NCBI RefSeq assembly: GCF_900142935.1
Contig: NZ_FSRS01000001.1
Location: 320,001 to 384,000, forward strand
Reading direction: 5' to 3'
From: Rhodovulum sp. ES.010
GTDB lineage: Bacteria > Pseudomonadota > Alphaproteobacteria > Rhodobacterales > Rhodobacteraceae
DNA: 64,000 nucleotides
Of this stretch, positions 8,901 to 17,541 are shown in pieces (the stretch's first letter is position 1; every line of letters begins with the position of its first letter). Below the pieces are notes generated by a model that was not told the origin of the DNA, made no database searches, and was given only the letters and a program-made list of their open reading frames with translations. Position numbers and translations under genes: made by a program.

Positions 8901-8971
8901 GCTCCACCGTCGCGGCCCGCATCGTCAGCCCCGTGTTCTACGACGCCGAAGGGGAGAAGCAGAATGTCTGA
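5963..8971 (+). CDS. soxA: Sarcosine oxidase, alpha subunit
   Basis: Large subunit (1002 residues) that binds NAD and carries the tetrahydrofolate-dependent aminomethyl-transfer domain. An N-terminal 2Fe-2S-like/ubiquitin-type fold with FDGAAHEGFAGDTLAAALL is followed by a dinucleotide-binding motif VLVVGGGVAGLEAAL near residue 172, the KRYTTLGMATDQGK motif near 550, and a C-terminal GcvT-like domain (from about residue 630; CRYGLMCSENGFLMDDG). The linker at about residues 490-508, just before the conserved FLDYQNDVKVSDV segment, is encoded by tandem 11-bp repeats that also occur in an intergenic region at 28.6 kb. The reading frame stays intact across them, so the protein is probably functional. 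soxG overlaps its 3' end by 8 bp. Confidence 0.93.
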   Translation: MSFRLHTGGRLIDRAAPCSFTFDGAAHEGFAGDTLAAALLASDRMLVGRSFKYHRPRGVVASGAEEPNALVGLGQGGRFEPNQRATMTELFDGLVAESQNRFPSLDFDVGALNARLARFLPAGFYYKTFLWPRAFWKHVYEPVIRQSAGLGRAPTEADPDTYEHFHAHVDVLVVGGGVAGLEAALVAGRSGARVLLVEQTAHWGGRAPVDGGEIDGQAPAAWVRGAVEALEKMDNVTLRLRMQGAGVYDHGYVLAHERLTDHAPDAPGPRHRLWKIRAKQVVTATGAIERPLAFPGNDVPGVMLASAVRDYVVNWAVAPGQRTVIVTNNDDAYRTALTLLDAGLEVPAIVDARQTADGPLPQAVRARGVPVRTGMAVVKVKGAKRVTGVGIGPVNGLAMASDTIACDAVAMSGGWSPVVHLWSHCGGKLTWDDRHGMFRPDPSRAPTGADGRPFVTTAGAASGALLAEDCLPDAGRAGAAAAEAAGCRAEVRTFAISKSDESPMEFIWVMPRRAEPAARMKMFLDYQNDVKVSDVQLAAREGYESVEHTKRYTTLGMATDQGKLSNINGLAILADTLGAAIPQVGTTTFRPPYTPLTLGAIAGEARGATFQPVRKTPIHAWHEAQGAHFEPVGHWRRPYTYPRKGESVAQSVQREVKNTRENVGVLDASTLGKLLVKGPDAAEFLDRVYTNMKSTLKPGRCRYGLMCSENGFLMDDGVVARLSEDSFLCHTTSGGAEHVHQHLEEWLQTEWWDLKVHVVNLTEQYAQVAVVGPKARTLLEKLGGMDLSRDALSFMGWADGTLAGIPARVYRISFSGELSFEVAIPANRGRAFWDACLAAGEDLGVMPYGTEALHIMRAEKGFIMIGDETDGTVIPQDLGLDWAVSKKKDDFIGKRAQARSHMTDPERWKLVGLETLDGSVLPDGAYALDDGKNANGQRNVQGRVTSSYHSPTLGRGIAMGLVRHGPDRMGEVIAFGKVDGSTVAARIVSPVFYDAEGEKQNV
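7452..7484. repeat. Tandem 11-bp repeat inside soxA
   Basis: Three successive 11-bp units, CGAAGTCCGAT, GAAAGTCCGAT and the decayed GGAATTCATAT; an isolated AAGTCCGA precedes them at 7431. The block is less GC-rich than the rest of soxA. The 15-mer GAAAGTCCGATGGAA (7463-7477) recurs exactly at 28642-28656. In soxA the block is read in frame and codes for a linker. Confidence 0.75.
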
Positions 8972-9539
8972 GCCCGTCACCGCGCTGAACGGCGCCCGAG
9001 CCGAGGGCATCGCCACGGTCGAGGAGGCGCCCGCCCGGGGCATGGTCACGCTGCGCGCCGACCTCTCCGCCCGGAAGGTGAAATCCGCGGTCAGGAAGGT
9101 GGCGGGCGTCGCGCTGCCCGATCCGCTGGCCGCGTCCTGGGACGGCCCGCGCGGCGCGGCCTGGATGGCGCCCGACGAGTTGCTGCTGTTCATGCCGTCC
9201 CCCGAGGCCGCCGAAACCGTCGAGGCGCTGGAGGCGGCGCTCGAGGGCCAGCACGCGACCGCGGCGGACGTGTCCGACGCCCGCGCCGTGTTCCGTGTGC
9301 ACGGGCCGGGCGCGCGCGAGGTGCTGGCCAAGCTGACGCCCGCGGACATGGCCCCCGACGCCTTCCCCGAGGGCAGGGTGCGGCGCACGCGCCTGGCGCA
9401 GGTGCCGGTTGCGATCTGGGCCGAAACGGGGGGCTTCGGGCTGGTCTGCTTCCGCTCGGTCGCGGGCTATGCCTTCGACCTTCTCAAGGGCGCCGCGGCC
9501 CCCGGTTCGGCGGTCGGCTATTTCCCCGACTGGGCTTGA
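8964..9539 (+). CDS. soxG: Sarcosine oxidase, gamma subunit
   Basis: Accessory subunit (191 residues) of heterotetrameric sarcosine oxidase, structurally related to the GcvT C-terminal fold. Recognisable features are DPLAASWDGPRGAAWMAPDELLLF in the centre, AADVSDARAVFRVHGPGAREVLAKL, and the C-terminal RSVAGYAFDLLKGA. The start codon lies inside the 3' end of soxA (8-bp overlap), which marks translational coupling and completes the B-(small ORF)-D-A-G order. sodB follows after about 65 bp. Confidence 0.9.
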   Translation: MSEPVTALNGARAEGIATVEEAPARGMVTLRADLSARKVKSAVRKVAGVALPDPLAASWDGPRGAAWMAPDELLLFMPSPEAAETVEALEAALEGQHATAADVSDARAVFRVHGPGAREVLAKLTPADMAPDAFPEGRVRRTRLAQVPVAIWAETGGFGLVCFRSVAGYAFDLLKGAAAPGSAVGYFPDWA

Positions 9540-9605
9540 CCTTCCCCCCGCAGCGCCTCCATCTAAGGCAAAGTGACGCAGATCATTAACCAGAAGGGGG
9601 GCCAA

Positions 9606-10214
9606 ATGGCTTTCGAACTTCCCGACCTTCCCTATGCCCATGACGCGCTTGCCGATCAGGGCATGTCGAAGGAAACGCTCGAATACCATCACGACCTGCA
9701 CCACAAGGCCTATGTCGACAACGGAAACAAGCTGATTTCCGGCACCGAGTGGGAGGGCAAGTCGGTCGAGGAGATCGTCAAGGGCACCTACCAGCCCGGC
9801 GCCGTGGCCCAGAACGGGATCTTCAACAACGCCTCGCAGCACTGGAATCACTGCCAGTTCTGGGAAATGATGGCACCGGGCAAGCCCGCCATGCCCTCCG
9901 AGCTGGAGGCCCGCATCGTCGATGCCTTCGGCTCCGTCGAGAAGTTCAAGGAAGAGTTCTCGGCCGCGGGTGCCGGGCAGTTCGGGTCCGGCTGGGCCTG
10001 GCTGGTGGTGGACACCGACGGCACGCTCAAGGTCACCAAGACCGAGAACGGCGTGAACCCGCTCTGCTTCAACCAGACCGCGCTTCTGGGCTGCGACGTG
10101 TGGGAGCATTCCTACTACATCGACTTCCGCAACAAGCGCCCGGCCTACCTCACGAACTTCCTCGACAAGCTCGTCAACTGGGAGAACGTGGCCGAGCGGC
10201 TGTCGAAGGCCTGA
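9606..10214 (+). CDS. sodB: Iron superoxide dismutase
   Basis: Cytoplasmic Fe-SOD of 202 residues that dismutates superoxide to H2O2 and oxygen. Metal ligands are visible as His28 (EYHHDLHH), His82 (SQHWNH), Asp164 and His168 (CDVWEHSYY). Gln78 before the second His and the GSGWAWLV and RNKRPAYL segments point to the iron rather than the manganese form. The chosen ATG starts at MAFELPDLPYAHDAL, the universal N-terminus, behind GAAGGGGGG; an in-frame start at 9573 would add eleven atypical residues. A good terminator hairpin follows the stop. Confidence 0.95.
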   Translation: MAFELPDLPYAHDALADQGMSKETLEYHHDLHHKAYVDNGNKLISGTEWEGKSVEEIVKGTYQPGAVAQNGIFNNASQHWNHCQFWEMMAPGKPAMPSELEARIVDAFGSVEKFKEEFSAAGAGQFGSGWAWLVVDTDGTLKVTKTENGVNPLCFNQTALLGCDVWEHSYYIDFRNKRPAYLTNFLDKLVNWENVAERLSKA

Positions 10215-10237
10215 GCCCCGATCCATCGGATTGCGTG

Positions 10238-10265
10238 CGGCCGTCCCATCGGGGCGGCCGTTTCG
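10238..10265 (+). terminator. Rho-independent terminator after sodB
   Basis: Stem CGGCCGTCCC / GGGGCGGCCG (10 bp with one G-U pair when transcribed) closed by an ATC loop and followed by TTT. It starts 24 bp after the sodB stop codon. Confidence 0.7.
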
Positions 10266-10333
10266 CGTTGCGGCGGTGGTTCCGCCGGGGCCGAATGCAC
10301 GCTATGGTGGCGGCAAAAGACCATCGGGCAGCC

Positions 10334-11569
10334 ATGCGACACCGTTTCCTTGTTCCCCGCCTCTGGGCGGCCGTCCTCACCGCGTGGGCCATGTGCGCGC
10401 CGGCGGCGGCCGACGAGCTGACCGCGCTCGCCCGGCCCGACATCGGCGGCTCCGGCGTGACCGACCGGGGGAAGGGGCTGGTGCTCACGCTCGACCTGTC
10501 CCAGCCGGTGCCCTACCGGGTTTACACGCTGGACGCGCCGCCCCGCCTCGTGACGGATTTCCGCGAGGTGGACTGGGGCGGGGCCGATGCGGCGGAGCTG
10601 ATCGCCACCGACAGGGTCCGCGCGGCGCGGGCCGGGGCGGTCCGGCCGGGCTGGTCGCGGCTGGTGCTGGAACTCGACGGCCCCTATGCGCTGCACTCCG
10701 CCGAGATGCCGCGCATCCCCGCGACGGGGCGGGCCCGGCTCACCGTCCGGCTGCGCCCGACCGATCGCGAGTCCTTCGCCGCGGCCGCGCCGAAGCCCGC
10801 CGCCGCGCTTCGCGGCCTGCCCGAGGCCGAGCCGCTGCCGCCGCCGCCCCGCCGGCAGGACGGGGTGCGGCCCTTGCGGGTGGTGCTCGACCCGGGCCAT
10901 GGCGGCATCGATCCCGGCGCCGAGCGCGCGGGCCTGCGCGAGGCGGACCTGATGCTGACCTTCGCGCGCGAACTGGCCGAGGCCCTGATCCGGGCGGGCC
11001 ACGCGCCGGTGCTGACGCGCGAGGGCGACCGTTTCGTGCCGCTGGAGACCCGCATCGACATCGCGCGGGCCGCGCGGGCGGACGTGTTCGTGTCGCTCCA
11101 CGCCGACGCGCTGGCCGAGGGGCATGCCACCGGCGCGACCGTCTACACCCTGTCCGAGACCGCGTCGGACCGGGCCTCCGCGCTGCTGGCCGAACGCCAC
11201 GACCGCGACGCGCTGCTTGCGGGGGTCGACCTGACCGACCAGGACGACGAGATCGCGACCGTGCTGATGGACCTCGCCCGGACCGAGAGCGTGCCGCGCA
11301 CCGACCGGCTGGCCGAGGCCATCGTGGCCGGGCTGCGCGCCCATATCGGCCGGATGCACAAGCGGCCGCGCCTGTCGGCGGCGTTCTCGGTGCTGAAGTC
11401 GCCGGACATCCCGTCGGTGCTGATCGAGCTGGGCTTCCTGTCCTCGGAGGAGGACCGCCGGAACCTCGTCTCGCCGGAATGGCGCGCGCGGGCGGCGGCC
11501 GGCATCGTCGAGGCGCTGGAGCTCTGGGCGGCCGAGGACGCCGCGGAGACCGGCCTGCTGCGGCGCTAG
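10334..11569 (+). CDS. N-acetylmuramoyl-L-alanine amidase (AmiC-like)
   Basis: Periplasmic zinc amidase that cleaves peptide side chains from peptidoglycan, typically during daughter-cell separation. The 411-residue product has an N-terminal signal peptide (LWAAVLTAWAMCAPAAA, cleavage near residue 27), an AMIN-like domain at about 40-145 (LDLSQPVPYRVYTLD), and an Amidase_3 domain from about residue 180: RVVLDPGHGGIDPGAE with the zinc His, FVSLHADA with the second His, and a C-terminal IPSVLIELGFLSSEEDR with the catalytic Glu. The selected ATG gives a proper signal peptide. PBP1A follows on the same strand but has its own promoter. Confidence 0.9.
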   Translation: MRHRFLVPRLWAAVLTAWAMCAPAAADELTALARPDIGGSGVTDRGKGLVLTLDLSQPVPYRVYTLDAPPRLVTDFREVDWGGADAAELIATDRVRAARAGAVRPGWSRLVLELDGPYALHSAEMPRIPATGRARLTVRLRPTDRESFAAAAPKPAAALRGLPEAEPLPPPPRRQDGVRPLRVVLDPGHGGIDPGAERAGLREADLMLTFARELAEALIRAGHAPVLTREGDRFVPLETRIDIARAARADVFVSLHADALAEGHATGATVYTLSETASDRASALLAERHDRDALLAGVDLTDQDDEIATVLMDLARTESVPRTDRLAEAIVAGLRAHIGRMHKRPRLSAAFSVLKSPDIPSVLIELGFLSSEEDRRNLVSPEWRARAAAGIVEALELWAAEDAAETGLLRR

Positions 11570-11657
11570 GGGCGATCGCGCGTGCCCCCGGGCCCGCGCC
11601 TCCCGCAGACGTGACCGCGGCGCGGCCCGCCGCGGCCCCGCGCGCGCCCGTTGCGTT

Positions 11658-11686
11658 TTGACCCGGCTTGCGCGGGCGCGTATACA
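11658..11686 (+). promoter_or_regulatory. Promoter of the PBP1A gene
   Basis: TTGACC (11658-11663), 17-bp spacer and TATACA (11681-11686): a near-consensus sigma-70 promoter. Transcription would begin close to 11693, downstream of the first in-frame ATG at 11668, so translation must start at the GTG at 11716. Confidence 0.65.
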
Positions 11687-11715
11687 GGGCCGTGCACACC
11701 AAAGGTAGGGGCGCT

Positions 11716-14241
11716 GTGATCCGGTTTCTGTTCTCCTTCCTCGGGGCGGTCTACACCTTCATCACCCTGGGGCTGATCGGCGCGGCCATGATGGTCGGCG
11801 CCATCTTCTGGATGTATGCGCGCGACCTGCCCGATTACGACGATCTCGCCAGCTACCAGCCCAAGACCATCAGCCGCATCTATTCCGGCGAAGGGCGGCT
11901 GATCGACGAGTTCGCCGAGGAACGCCGGCTGTTCGCGTCGGCCGAGGAAATCCCCGACCTCGTGAAACAGGCCTTCATCTCGGCCGAGGACAAGAATTTC
12001 TACACCCACAAGGGGTTCGACGCCCGCGGCATCGTCGCCGCCGCGATCGAGGCGGTCGAAACCCGCGGCGAAACCCTGCGCGGCGCGTCGACCATCACCC
12101 AGCAGGTGATGAAGAACTTCCTCCTCGGCGGCGAGCGCACCGGCGAGCGCAAGATCAAGGAACTGATCCTCGCCACCCGGATCGAGAAGACCCTGACCAA
12201 GGAGGAGATCCTCGAACTCTATCTCAACGAGATCTTCCTCGGCCAGAATTCCTACGGCGTGGCCGCCGCCGCCCAGACCTATTTCAACAAGACGCTGTCG
12301 GAACTCGAACCGCAGGAGGCGGCCTATCTCGCCGCGCTGCCCAAGGCGCCCTCGACCTATCACCCGGTCCGCGCCTATGACCGCGCGGTGGAGCGGCGCA
12401 ACTTCGTGCTGCGCGAGATGCACGAGAACGGCTATCTCGACCGCGCGGCCTACGAGGCGGCGCGGGCGGCGCCGCTGAAGACGGTGCAGAACGGCGATTA
12501 CGACCCGTTCTCCGCCAGCCTGCCGCCGCGCGACTATTTCACCGACGAGATCCGCCGCCAGCTGTCGCAGGATTTCGGCGAGGCGGAGTTCTTCGGCGGC
12601 GGGCTGACGATCCGCGCCACCAGCGACCCCGAGATGCAGGCCGAGGCGGCCCGCGCCCTGCGCGAGGCGCTGGAGGATTTCGACCGCGGCCGGGGCGTCT
12701 GGCGCGGCACCGGCAAGGCGGTCGACCCGGCCACGCTGTCCGACGAGGCGGCCTGGCGCGCGGCGCTGGCCCAGGTCGACGTGGCGCGCGACATCGTGCT
12801 CGAAAGCGCGTGGCTGCCGGCCGTCGTTCTGGACGTCGAGGACCAGCGCTTGGTGATCGGCATCGAGGGGGTCGAGGGCCGCCAGGAGGTGCCGCGCAGC
12901 GACACCGCCTGGTTCCGCGGCGACCTCTACGAGAATTTCGATCCCGGCGACGTGATCCATGTCCGCCGCATGGTCTCGGACGAGGACGGCAGCTTCATCC
13001 GCTGGACCTTGCGCCAGGTGCCCGAGGTCGAGGGCGGCTTCGTCGCGATGGACGTCAATACCGGCCGCGTGCTGGCCATGCAGGGCGGGTTCTCCTACCA
13101 GCATTCGGTGTTCAACCGCGCCACCCAGGCCACGCGCCAGCCCGGTTCGTCGTTCAAGCCCTTCGTCTACGCCGCCGCGCTCGACAGCGGCTTCACCCCC
13201 GCCACGATCATCATCGACGCGCCGATCGAGATCGATACCGGCGGCAGCATCTGGCGGCCGAAGAACGCCTCGAACCGGTTCTACGGCCCCGCGCCCTTGC
13301 GCACCGGCATCGAGCGGTCGCGCAACCTGATGACGGTGCGTCTGGCCAAGGAAATCGGCATGCAGACGGTCGCCGGCTACGCCGAACGCTTCGGCGTCTA
13401 CGACCGGATGGACCCCTATCTCGCCAACGCGCTGGGCAGCCAGGAAACCACGCTCTACCGCATGGTCGCGGCCTACGCGATGTTCGCCAATGGCGGCGAG
13501 CGGGTGGAGCCCACGCTGGTCGACCGGGTGCAGGACCTGTCGGGGCGCACCATCTACCGGCACGACGCGCGGACCTGCACGAACTGCGGCGACCCGCAGC
13601 TCGATCCGGGCCTCGCCCCGCGCATCGTGTCGAACCGCGAACGCGTGATGAACGCGATCACCGCCTACCAGCTCACCTCGATGATGCGCGGCGTGGTCGA
13701 GCGCGGCACCGCGGCCGGACGGGTCAATCTCGGCGTGCCGACGGCGGGCAAGACCGGCACCACCAACGACGCGCGCGACGTCTGGTTCGTGGGCTTCACC
13801 TCGAACATCGTCGCGGGCTGCTACATGGGCTACGACCGCCCGCGCAGCCTCGGCCGCCGGGCGGCGGGCGGCACGCTCTGCGCGCCGGTCTTCAACGACT
13901 TCATGCAGAAGGCGACCGCCAAGTATGGCGGCGGCCCGTTCACGGTGCCGCCGGGCGGGCGCTTCATCAAGATCGACCGGTACTCCGGCACGCGCCTGCC
14001 CGACGACGCGCGCGGCGAGCATGTCGTGGCGGAGTATTTCCGCGCCGGCGAAGAGCCGATCTTCGGCCTCGGCGCGATGGTCGACGGCGGTTTCGCCATG
14101 GGGTCCGACCTGCCGCTCTTCGGCCGCGGCCAGGGCGAGACCGGCGAGGGCGCGCAGGAGGTCACCACCTCGACCGGCGAAAAGGCGGTGGTGGGGCCCA
14201 AGGCCAATTTCGGCACGCTGTCCTCGGGCGGCCTCTACTGA
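11716..14241 (+). CDS. mrcA: Class A penicillin-binding protein 1A
   Basis: Bifunctional peptidoglycan synthase of 841 residues. After a membrane helix ([21 protein letters not shown]) comes the GT51 transglycosylase domain with the catalytic Glu in [14 protein letters not shown] (near residue 90), [14 protein letters not shown] and the helix [11 protein letters not shown]. The transpeptidase domain has the SxxK nucleophile in PGSSFKPF (near 478), the SRN motif in ERSRNLMT and KTGTTND (near 678). A promoter lies just upstream, and the GTG start preceded by AAGGTAGGGG is chosen because it is the first start behind the predicted transcription start. Confidence 0.93.
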   Translation: MIRFLFSFLGAVYTFITLGLIGAAMMVGAIFWMYARDLPDYDDLASYQPKTISRIYSGEGRLIDEFAEERRLFASAEEIPDLVKQAFISAEDKNFYTHKGFDARGIVAAAIEAVETRGETLRGASTITQQVMKNFLLGGERTGERKIKELILATRIEKTLTKEEILELYLNEIFLGQNSYGVAAAAQTYFNKTLSELEPQEAAYLAALPKAPSTYHPVRAYDRAVERRNFVLREMHENGYLDRAAYEAARAAPLKTVQNGDYDPFSASLPPRDYFTDEIRRQLSQDFGEAEFFGGGLTIRATSDPEMQAEAARALREALEDFDRGRGVWRGTGKAVDPATLSDEAAWRAALAQVDVARDIVLESAWLPAVVLDVEDQRLVIGIEGVEGRQEVPRSDTAWFRGDLYENFDPGDVIHVRRMVSDEDGSFIRWTLRQVPEVEGGFVAMDVNTGRVLAMQGGFSYQHSVFNRATQATRQPGSSFKPFVYAAALDSGFTPATIIIDAPIEIDTGGSIWRPKNASNRFYGPAPLRTGIERSRNLMTVRLAKEIGMQTVAGYAERFGVYDRMDPYLANALGSQETTLYRMVAAYAMFANGGERVEPTLVDRVQDLSGRTIYRHDARTCTNCGDPQLDPGLAPRIVSNRERVMNAITAYQLTSMMRGVVERGTAAGRVNLGVPTAGKTGTTNDARDVWFVGFTSNIVAGCYMGYDRPRSLGRRAAGGTLCAPVFNDFMQKATAKYGGGPFTVPPGGRFIKIDRYSGTRLPDDARGEHVVAEYFRAGEEPIFGLGAMVDGGFAMGSDLPLFGRGQGETGEGAQEVTTSTGEKAVVGPKANFGTLSSGGLY

Positions 14242-14273
14242 CCCGGCCGCGCCCGGCGCGCGCCGACCCTCCG

Positions 14274-14322
14274 TCTTCTTCTTGGCCGAAATACTCCGGG
14301 GGTCCGGGGGCAGCGCCCCCGG
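14274..14322 (+). repeat. Intergenic hairpin element of the Rhodobacterales GGGGGCAGCGCCCCC type
   Basis: A conserved lead TTCTTCTTGGCCGAAATAC is followed by CTCCGGGGGT and the perfect stem CCGGGGGC (14304-14311), loop AGC, GCCCCCGG (14315-14322). From general knowledge, elements with this layout (CTTGGCC-AAATACTCCGGGGG-hairpin) are dispersed at gene ends in many Rhodobacteraceae genomes. It lies between mrcA and prfB and probably ends mrcA transcription, although no U-run follows. Confidence 0.6.
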
Positions 14323-14379
14323 CGGGTCGGCCGGGCGCCCGCCCGGCCGAAACCGCGGCGGCCACCGGTCCGCGCCCAC

Positions 14380-14408
14380 TTGCGGGCGCTCGGGGCGGTT
14401 GCTATCTG
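14380..14408 (+). promoter_or_regulatory. Candidate promoter of prfB
   Basis: TTGCGG (14380-14385), 17-bp spacer, TATCTG (14403-14408). Transcription would start about 27 bp before the prfB ATG. Spacing is ideal; the -10 is a moderate match. Confidence 0.45.
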
Positions 14409-14441
14409 TCCGGCCTGACACGTCCATTCAAGGCAGGGCCC

Positions 14442-15569
14442 ATGCGTGCAGAGGCGCAGAACACCGTCGAGGACATTCGCAAGTCGCTGAGCCTTCTGGC
14501 GCAGCGGATGGACTGGGACACGGCCGAGCACCGGCTGGAAGAGTTCAACGCGATGACCGAGGACCCCGCGCTCTGGAACGATCCCGACCGCGCGCAGAAG
14601 CTGATGCGCGACCGCCAGGCGCTGGTGGACGCCATCGACACCTACAGGTCGATCTCGCAGGAACTCGAGGACAATGTCGAGCTGATCGAGATGGGCGAGG
14701 CCGAGGACGACCAGGACGTCGTGAAAGAGGCCGAGGCCGCGCTCAAGGCCCTCAAGGACAAGGCCGCGCAGAAGGAGCTGGAGGCGCTTCTCGACGGCGA
14801 GGCCGATGCCAACGACACCTTTCTCGAGATCAACGCCGGCGCCGGCGGGACCGAAAGCTGCGACTGGGCGTCGATGCTCGCGCGGATGTATGTCCGCTGG
14901 GCCGAGGCGCATGGCTACAAGGTGGAGCTGCAATCCGAGAGCCCGGGCGACGAGGCCGGCATCAAGTCGGCGGCCTACAAGATCTCGGGCCACAACGCCT
15001 ATGGCTGGCTCAAATCGGAATCCGGCGTGCACCGGCTCGTGCGGATCTCGCCCTATGACAGCGCGGCGCGCCGGCATACCTCGTTCTGCTCGGTCTGGGT
15101 CTACCCGGTGGTCGACGACGATATCGAGATCGAGGTGAACCCCGCCGATATCCGGGTCGATACCTACCGCTCCTCGGGCGCGGGCGGCCAGCACGTCAAC
15201 ACCACCGACTCCGCGGTGCGGATGACGCACATCCCCACCGGCATCGTGGTGACGAGTTCCGAGAAGTCCCAGCACCAGAACCGCGACATCGCGATGAAGG
15301 CGCTGAAATCGCGGCTCTACCAGATGGAACTGGACCGCCGGAACGCCGAGATCAACGCCCAGCACGAGGCCAAGGGCGAGGCCGGCTGGGGCAACCAGAT
15401 CCGCTCCTACGTGCTGCAGCCCTACCAGATGGTCAAGGACCTGCGCACCGGGGTCGAGACCTCCGATACCCAGGGCGTTCTCGACGGCGATCTCGACCGG
15501 TTCATGGCGGCCACGCTCGCGCTCGACGTGGCCGGGAAAAGCCGGGCCGAGGCACAGGCCGAAGACTGA
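14442..15569 (+). CDS. prfB: Peptide chain release factor 2
   Basis: Terminates translation at UGA and UAA codons. The 375-residue product has the N-terminal coiled domain, the peptide-anticodon region and the GGQ motif (residues 248-250, in [17 protein letters not shown]) that triggers peptidyl-tRNA hydrolysis. The codon-recognition tripeptide reads SPY ([11 protein letters not shown]) where E. coli RF2 has SPF. The gene is a single continuous frame: the programmed +1 frameshift known from the E. coli gene is absent. The ATG at [16 protein letters not shown] fits the family N-terminus. Confidence 0.95.
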   Translation: MRAEAQNTVEDIRKSLSLLAQRMDWDTAEHRLEEFNAMTEDPALWNDPDRAQKLMRDRQALVDAIDTYRSISQELEDNVELIEMGEAEDDQDVVKEAEAALKALKDKAAQKELEALLDGEADANDTFLEINAGAGGTESCDWASMLARMYVRWAEAHGYKVELQSESPGDEAGIKSAAYKISGHNAYGWLKSESGVHRLVRISPYDSAARRHTSFCSVWVYPVVDDDIEIEVNPADIRVDTYRSSGAGGQHVNTTDSAVRMTHIPTGIVVTSSEKSQHQNRDIAMKALKSRLYQMELDRRNAEINAQHEAKGEAGWGNQIRSYVLQPYQMVKDLRTGVETSDTQGVLDGDLDRFMAATLALDVAGKSRAEAQAED

Positions 15570-15584
15570 CCGCGCCGGCGCCGC

Positions 15585-16511
15585 TCAGGCCAGCGGCCGC
15601 TCCAGCGCGGTGCGAATGTCGTCGGGCGTGTCGCGGAGCGGCACGGTGCCGGGCCGCCGCGCCGCCGCCAGCAGGTTCGGAAAGGTCGCGGGCACCCGCC
15701 GCACCAGGCAGCGCGTGACGCGGGGCATGTTGCCGCGTTCGCCGCGGGCGATCATGTAGAGTCCCTCGAATGTCGCGACGTCTGCGCCGAGCACCGGCGC
15801 CAGCACCATCGTGGCCGACACCCGCTGCGGCACGCTCTGGTAGAACTGCAGGCAGAACCCCTCCGAGTGCCGCAGCACGATCCCGCGCAGTTCGGGCCGC
15901 TTGCGCGGGATCGTTCCCGTCTCGTCATCGAGAAAGTCCACCGCATATTGCGGCGGAAGCACGGTGCGCACGACCCGCCCGCCATGGCGCGACTTGACCT
16001 GCAGGTTCGCCTGCACCAGCGTGTCGCGCTGCAGCAACGACCGGGTGAGCAGCAGGTAAAGCCCGTCCTGCAATTCGTGGCTTTCGGGAAAAAACGGCGA
16101 AAGGTCGCCGACATAGTCGATGGCGGCCTTCATCTCGGCATTGCGGTCGCTGATCCGGGGCAGGTGTCCGAACCGGGCGATGTGGTCGATCTGCCGGGCG
16201 GTCAGACGTTCGGTCAGGATGCGCGCGTCGACCCCGAAATGGTCGCAGATCCGCTTCAGCTGGTTGGGTTTGGGAAAGGACTCGCTGGCGAGAAACCGTT
16301 TCATCTGCATCCGGCTGAGCCCGAGATCGCGCGCCACCTGCGCGACCGAGGGTTCGAGCGCGCAAAGCTCTTTCAGATTCTCTCCGAAAACAGGTAATAC
16401 ACTGTCGGGCACGCTGCCGCTTTCGCCAAGGTTGAGTAGTATCTGGCGAAGCAGATTAACGGCGCGAAGGATTATCTCAAGCCCCGGCCTTTCCGGCGCG
16501 CAGCGGGGCAC
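15585..16511 (-). CDS. Putative helix-turn-helix transcriptional regulator
   Basis: A protein of up to 308 residues with a Cro/XRE-like helix-turn-helix: VAQVARDLGLSRMQMKRFLASESFPKPNQLKRIC, followed by a long C-terminal domain with no motif I recognise (DGLYLLLTRSLLQRDTLVQAN; GFCLQFYQSVPQRVSATM). It probably senses a metabolic signal, but ligand and targets are unknown. The start is uncertain: the first 32 residues from the ATG at 16511 look non-conserved and the DNA there is comparatively AT-rich, so an alternative GTG at 16412 (VPDSVLPVFGEN) may be real. It is convergent with prfB. Confidence 0.65.
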   Translation of the reverse strand: MPRCAPERPGLEIILRAVNLLRQILLNLGESGSVPDSVLPVFGENLKELCALEPSVAQVARDLGLSRMQMKRFLASESFPKPNQLKRICDHFGVDARILTERLTARQIDHIARFGHLPRISDRNAEMKAAIDYVGDLSPFFPESHELQDGLYLLLTRSLLQRDTLVQANLQVKSRHGGRVVRTVLPPQYAVDFLDDETGTIPRKRPELRGIVLRHSEGFCLQFYQSVPQRVSATMVLAPVLGADVATFEGLYMIARGERGNMPRVTRCLVRRVPATFPNLLAAARRPGTVPLRDTPDDIRTALERPLA

Positions 16512-16521
16512 GCATGCGGAC

Positions 16522-16737
16522 TCACGGGCGGCGCGACACGTCCTCGAGTTCCGCGGCCAGCCGGATCAGCGTGCCCACCAGTTCCGGGTCGACCTCCGTG
16601 GCCTGGTCATAGGCCGCCTCCTGCACCAGCGTCGCGGCGAGCCGCAGACGATCATGGGCCGGCATATCCGCCAGCAACTGCCTGGGGGCCGCGCGGTTGG
16701 CGACGGCGGCTGTGGCCTGGAGTCGCGTGTCTGTCAT
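16522..16737 (-). CDS. Hypothetical protein (71 aa)
   Basis: Short helical protein, MTDTRLQATAAVANRAAPRQ then DRLRLAATLVQEAAYDQATEVDPELVGTLIRLAAEL. No membrane segment, no cysteines and no family I recognise. The reading frame has codon use like its neighbours and ends 10 bp before the regulator gene on the same strand, so the two may form an operon. Confidence 0.5.
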   Translation of the reverse strand: MTDTRLQATAAVANRAAPRQLLADMPAHDRLRLAATLVQEAAYDQATEVDPELVGTLIRLAAELEDVSRRP

Positions 16738-16974
16738 GTGGTTCGATCCTTCCCCTTCGCATCGGCTGTGCCGGCCCGGTCGCCGGCGCGCCGGGGTAAT
16801 GCCGGCGCATCCCGTAAAGGTGGGGCGGACCGGCGTCGCAGACAGGGACGGGATCGTGACAGGCGTATCTGGTTTGTGACCGCGCGCGGCGCCTGCGGCG
16901 CGCCGCCGGACGAACCGGGGCCCCGGCCGGTGTGTCCCGGCGCGGGGCCCGTCGTCCTCCTCCCCGGAGCGCGT

Positions 16975-17541
16975 TCAGGCTTTCGGGGCGGCCCGCTGAT
17001 CCGCGGGCTTCTGTCCCTGGTCGCCATTGCCCAGCACGTGGGGCGATTGCTTGCCACCGGCGGCGTTGCCCTGCGCGGGCGCCCGCTTGCCCGCGTTGAG
17101 CGGGTCGTCCTGGCGCTGCACCGAGCCCTCGAAATGGGCGCCGCTTTCGATCGCGATGGTCTTGTGGATGATGTCGCCTTCGACCCGTGCGGTCGACGTC
17201 AGGCGGACCTTGAGCCCGCGCACCCGGCCGATCACCCGGCCGTTGATGACGACGTCATCGGCCAGCACCTCGCCGCGGACGGTGGCGTTCTCGCCCACGG
17301 TCAGAAGATGCGCGTGGATGTCGCCTTCGATCGTGCCCTCGACCTGGATGTCGCCGCTCGTCTTGAGGTTGCCGCTGACCGTGAGGTCGGAGGACAGAAT
17401 CGACGCGGGCGGCTTGGCTTTCGGCGTGCTCGGCACGGGGTTGTCTGAACCGGGACGGGACATGCCGGCCTCGTGGGCCTTGGGCTTTTCGCCCTCGCCG
17501 GCCTTGGGGCCCGGCTCGTTGATCCTGCTTTTAGAAAACAT
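16975..17541 (-). CDS. Bactofilin family cytoskeletal protein
   Basis: Polymer-forming cytoskeletal protein of 188 residues. A disordered Pro/Lys-rich N-terminus (about 1-45) precedes a beta-helical bactofilin core at about 46-150: ILSSDLTVSGNLKTSGDIQVEGTIEGDI, LTVGENATVRGEVLADDVVINGRV and TSTARVEGDIIHKTIAIESGAHFEG are successive rungs. A charged disordered tail follows. The start overlaps the 3' end of the upstream M23 peptidase gene by 11 bp. Bactofilins commonly act with M23 peptidases to position cell-wall cutting and shape the cell, and this pairing supports that role here. Confidence 0.92.
   Translation of the reverse strand: MFSKSRINEPGPKAGEGEKPKAHEAGMSRPGSDNPVPSTPKAKPPASILSSDLTVSGNLKTSGDIQVEGTIEGDIHAHLLTVGENATVRGEVLADDVVINGRVIGRVRGLKVRLTSTARVEGDIIHKTIAIESGAHFEGSVQRQDDPLNAGKRAPAQGNAAGGKQSPHVLGNGDQGQKPADQRAAPKA

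Noticed and set aside
5876-9388. Very long open frame on the minus strand, antisense to soxA and soxG
   Set aside because: The opposite strand encodes clearly conserved sarcosine oxidase subunits; the antisense product is rich in Arg, His, Gly and Pro with no family resemblance, a common artefact of high GC content.
10004-11661. Long plus-strand frame overlapping sodB and the amidase gene in another frame
   Set aside because: Arg/Gly/Pro-rich product and no start or family signal; shadow of real genes.
11566-14427. Long minus-strand open frame antisense to PBP1A
   Set aside because: PBP1A on the plus strand has all catalytic motifs; the antisense frame has no recognisable feature.
14442-14530. 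Programmed +1 frameshift expected for prfB
   Set aside because: The gene is a continuous frame from the ATG, with no in-frame TGA near codon 25.
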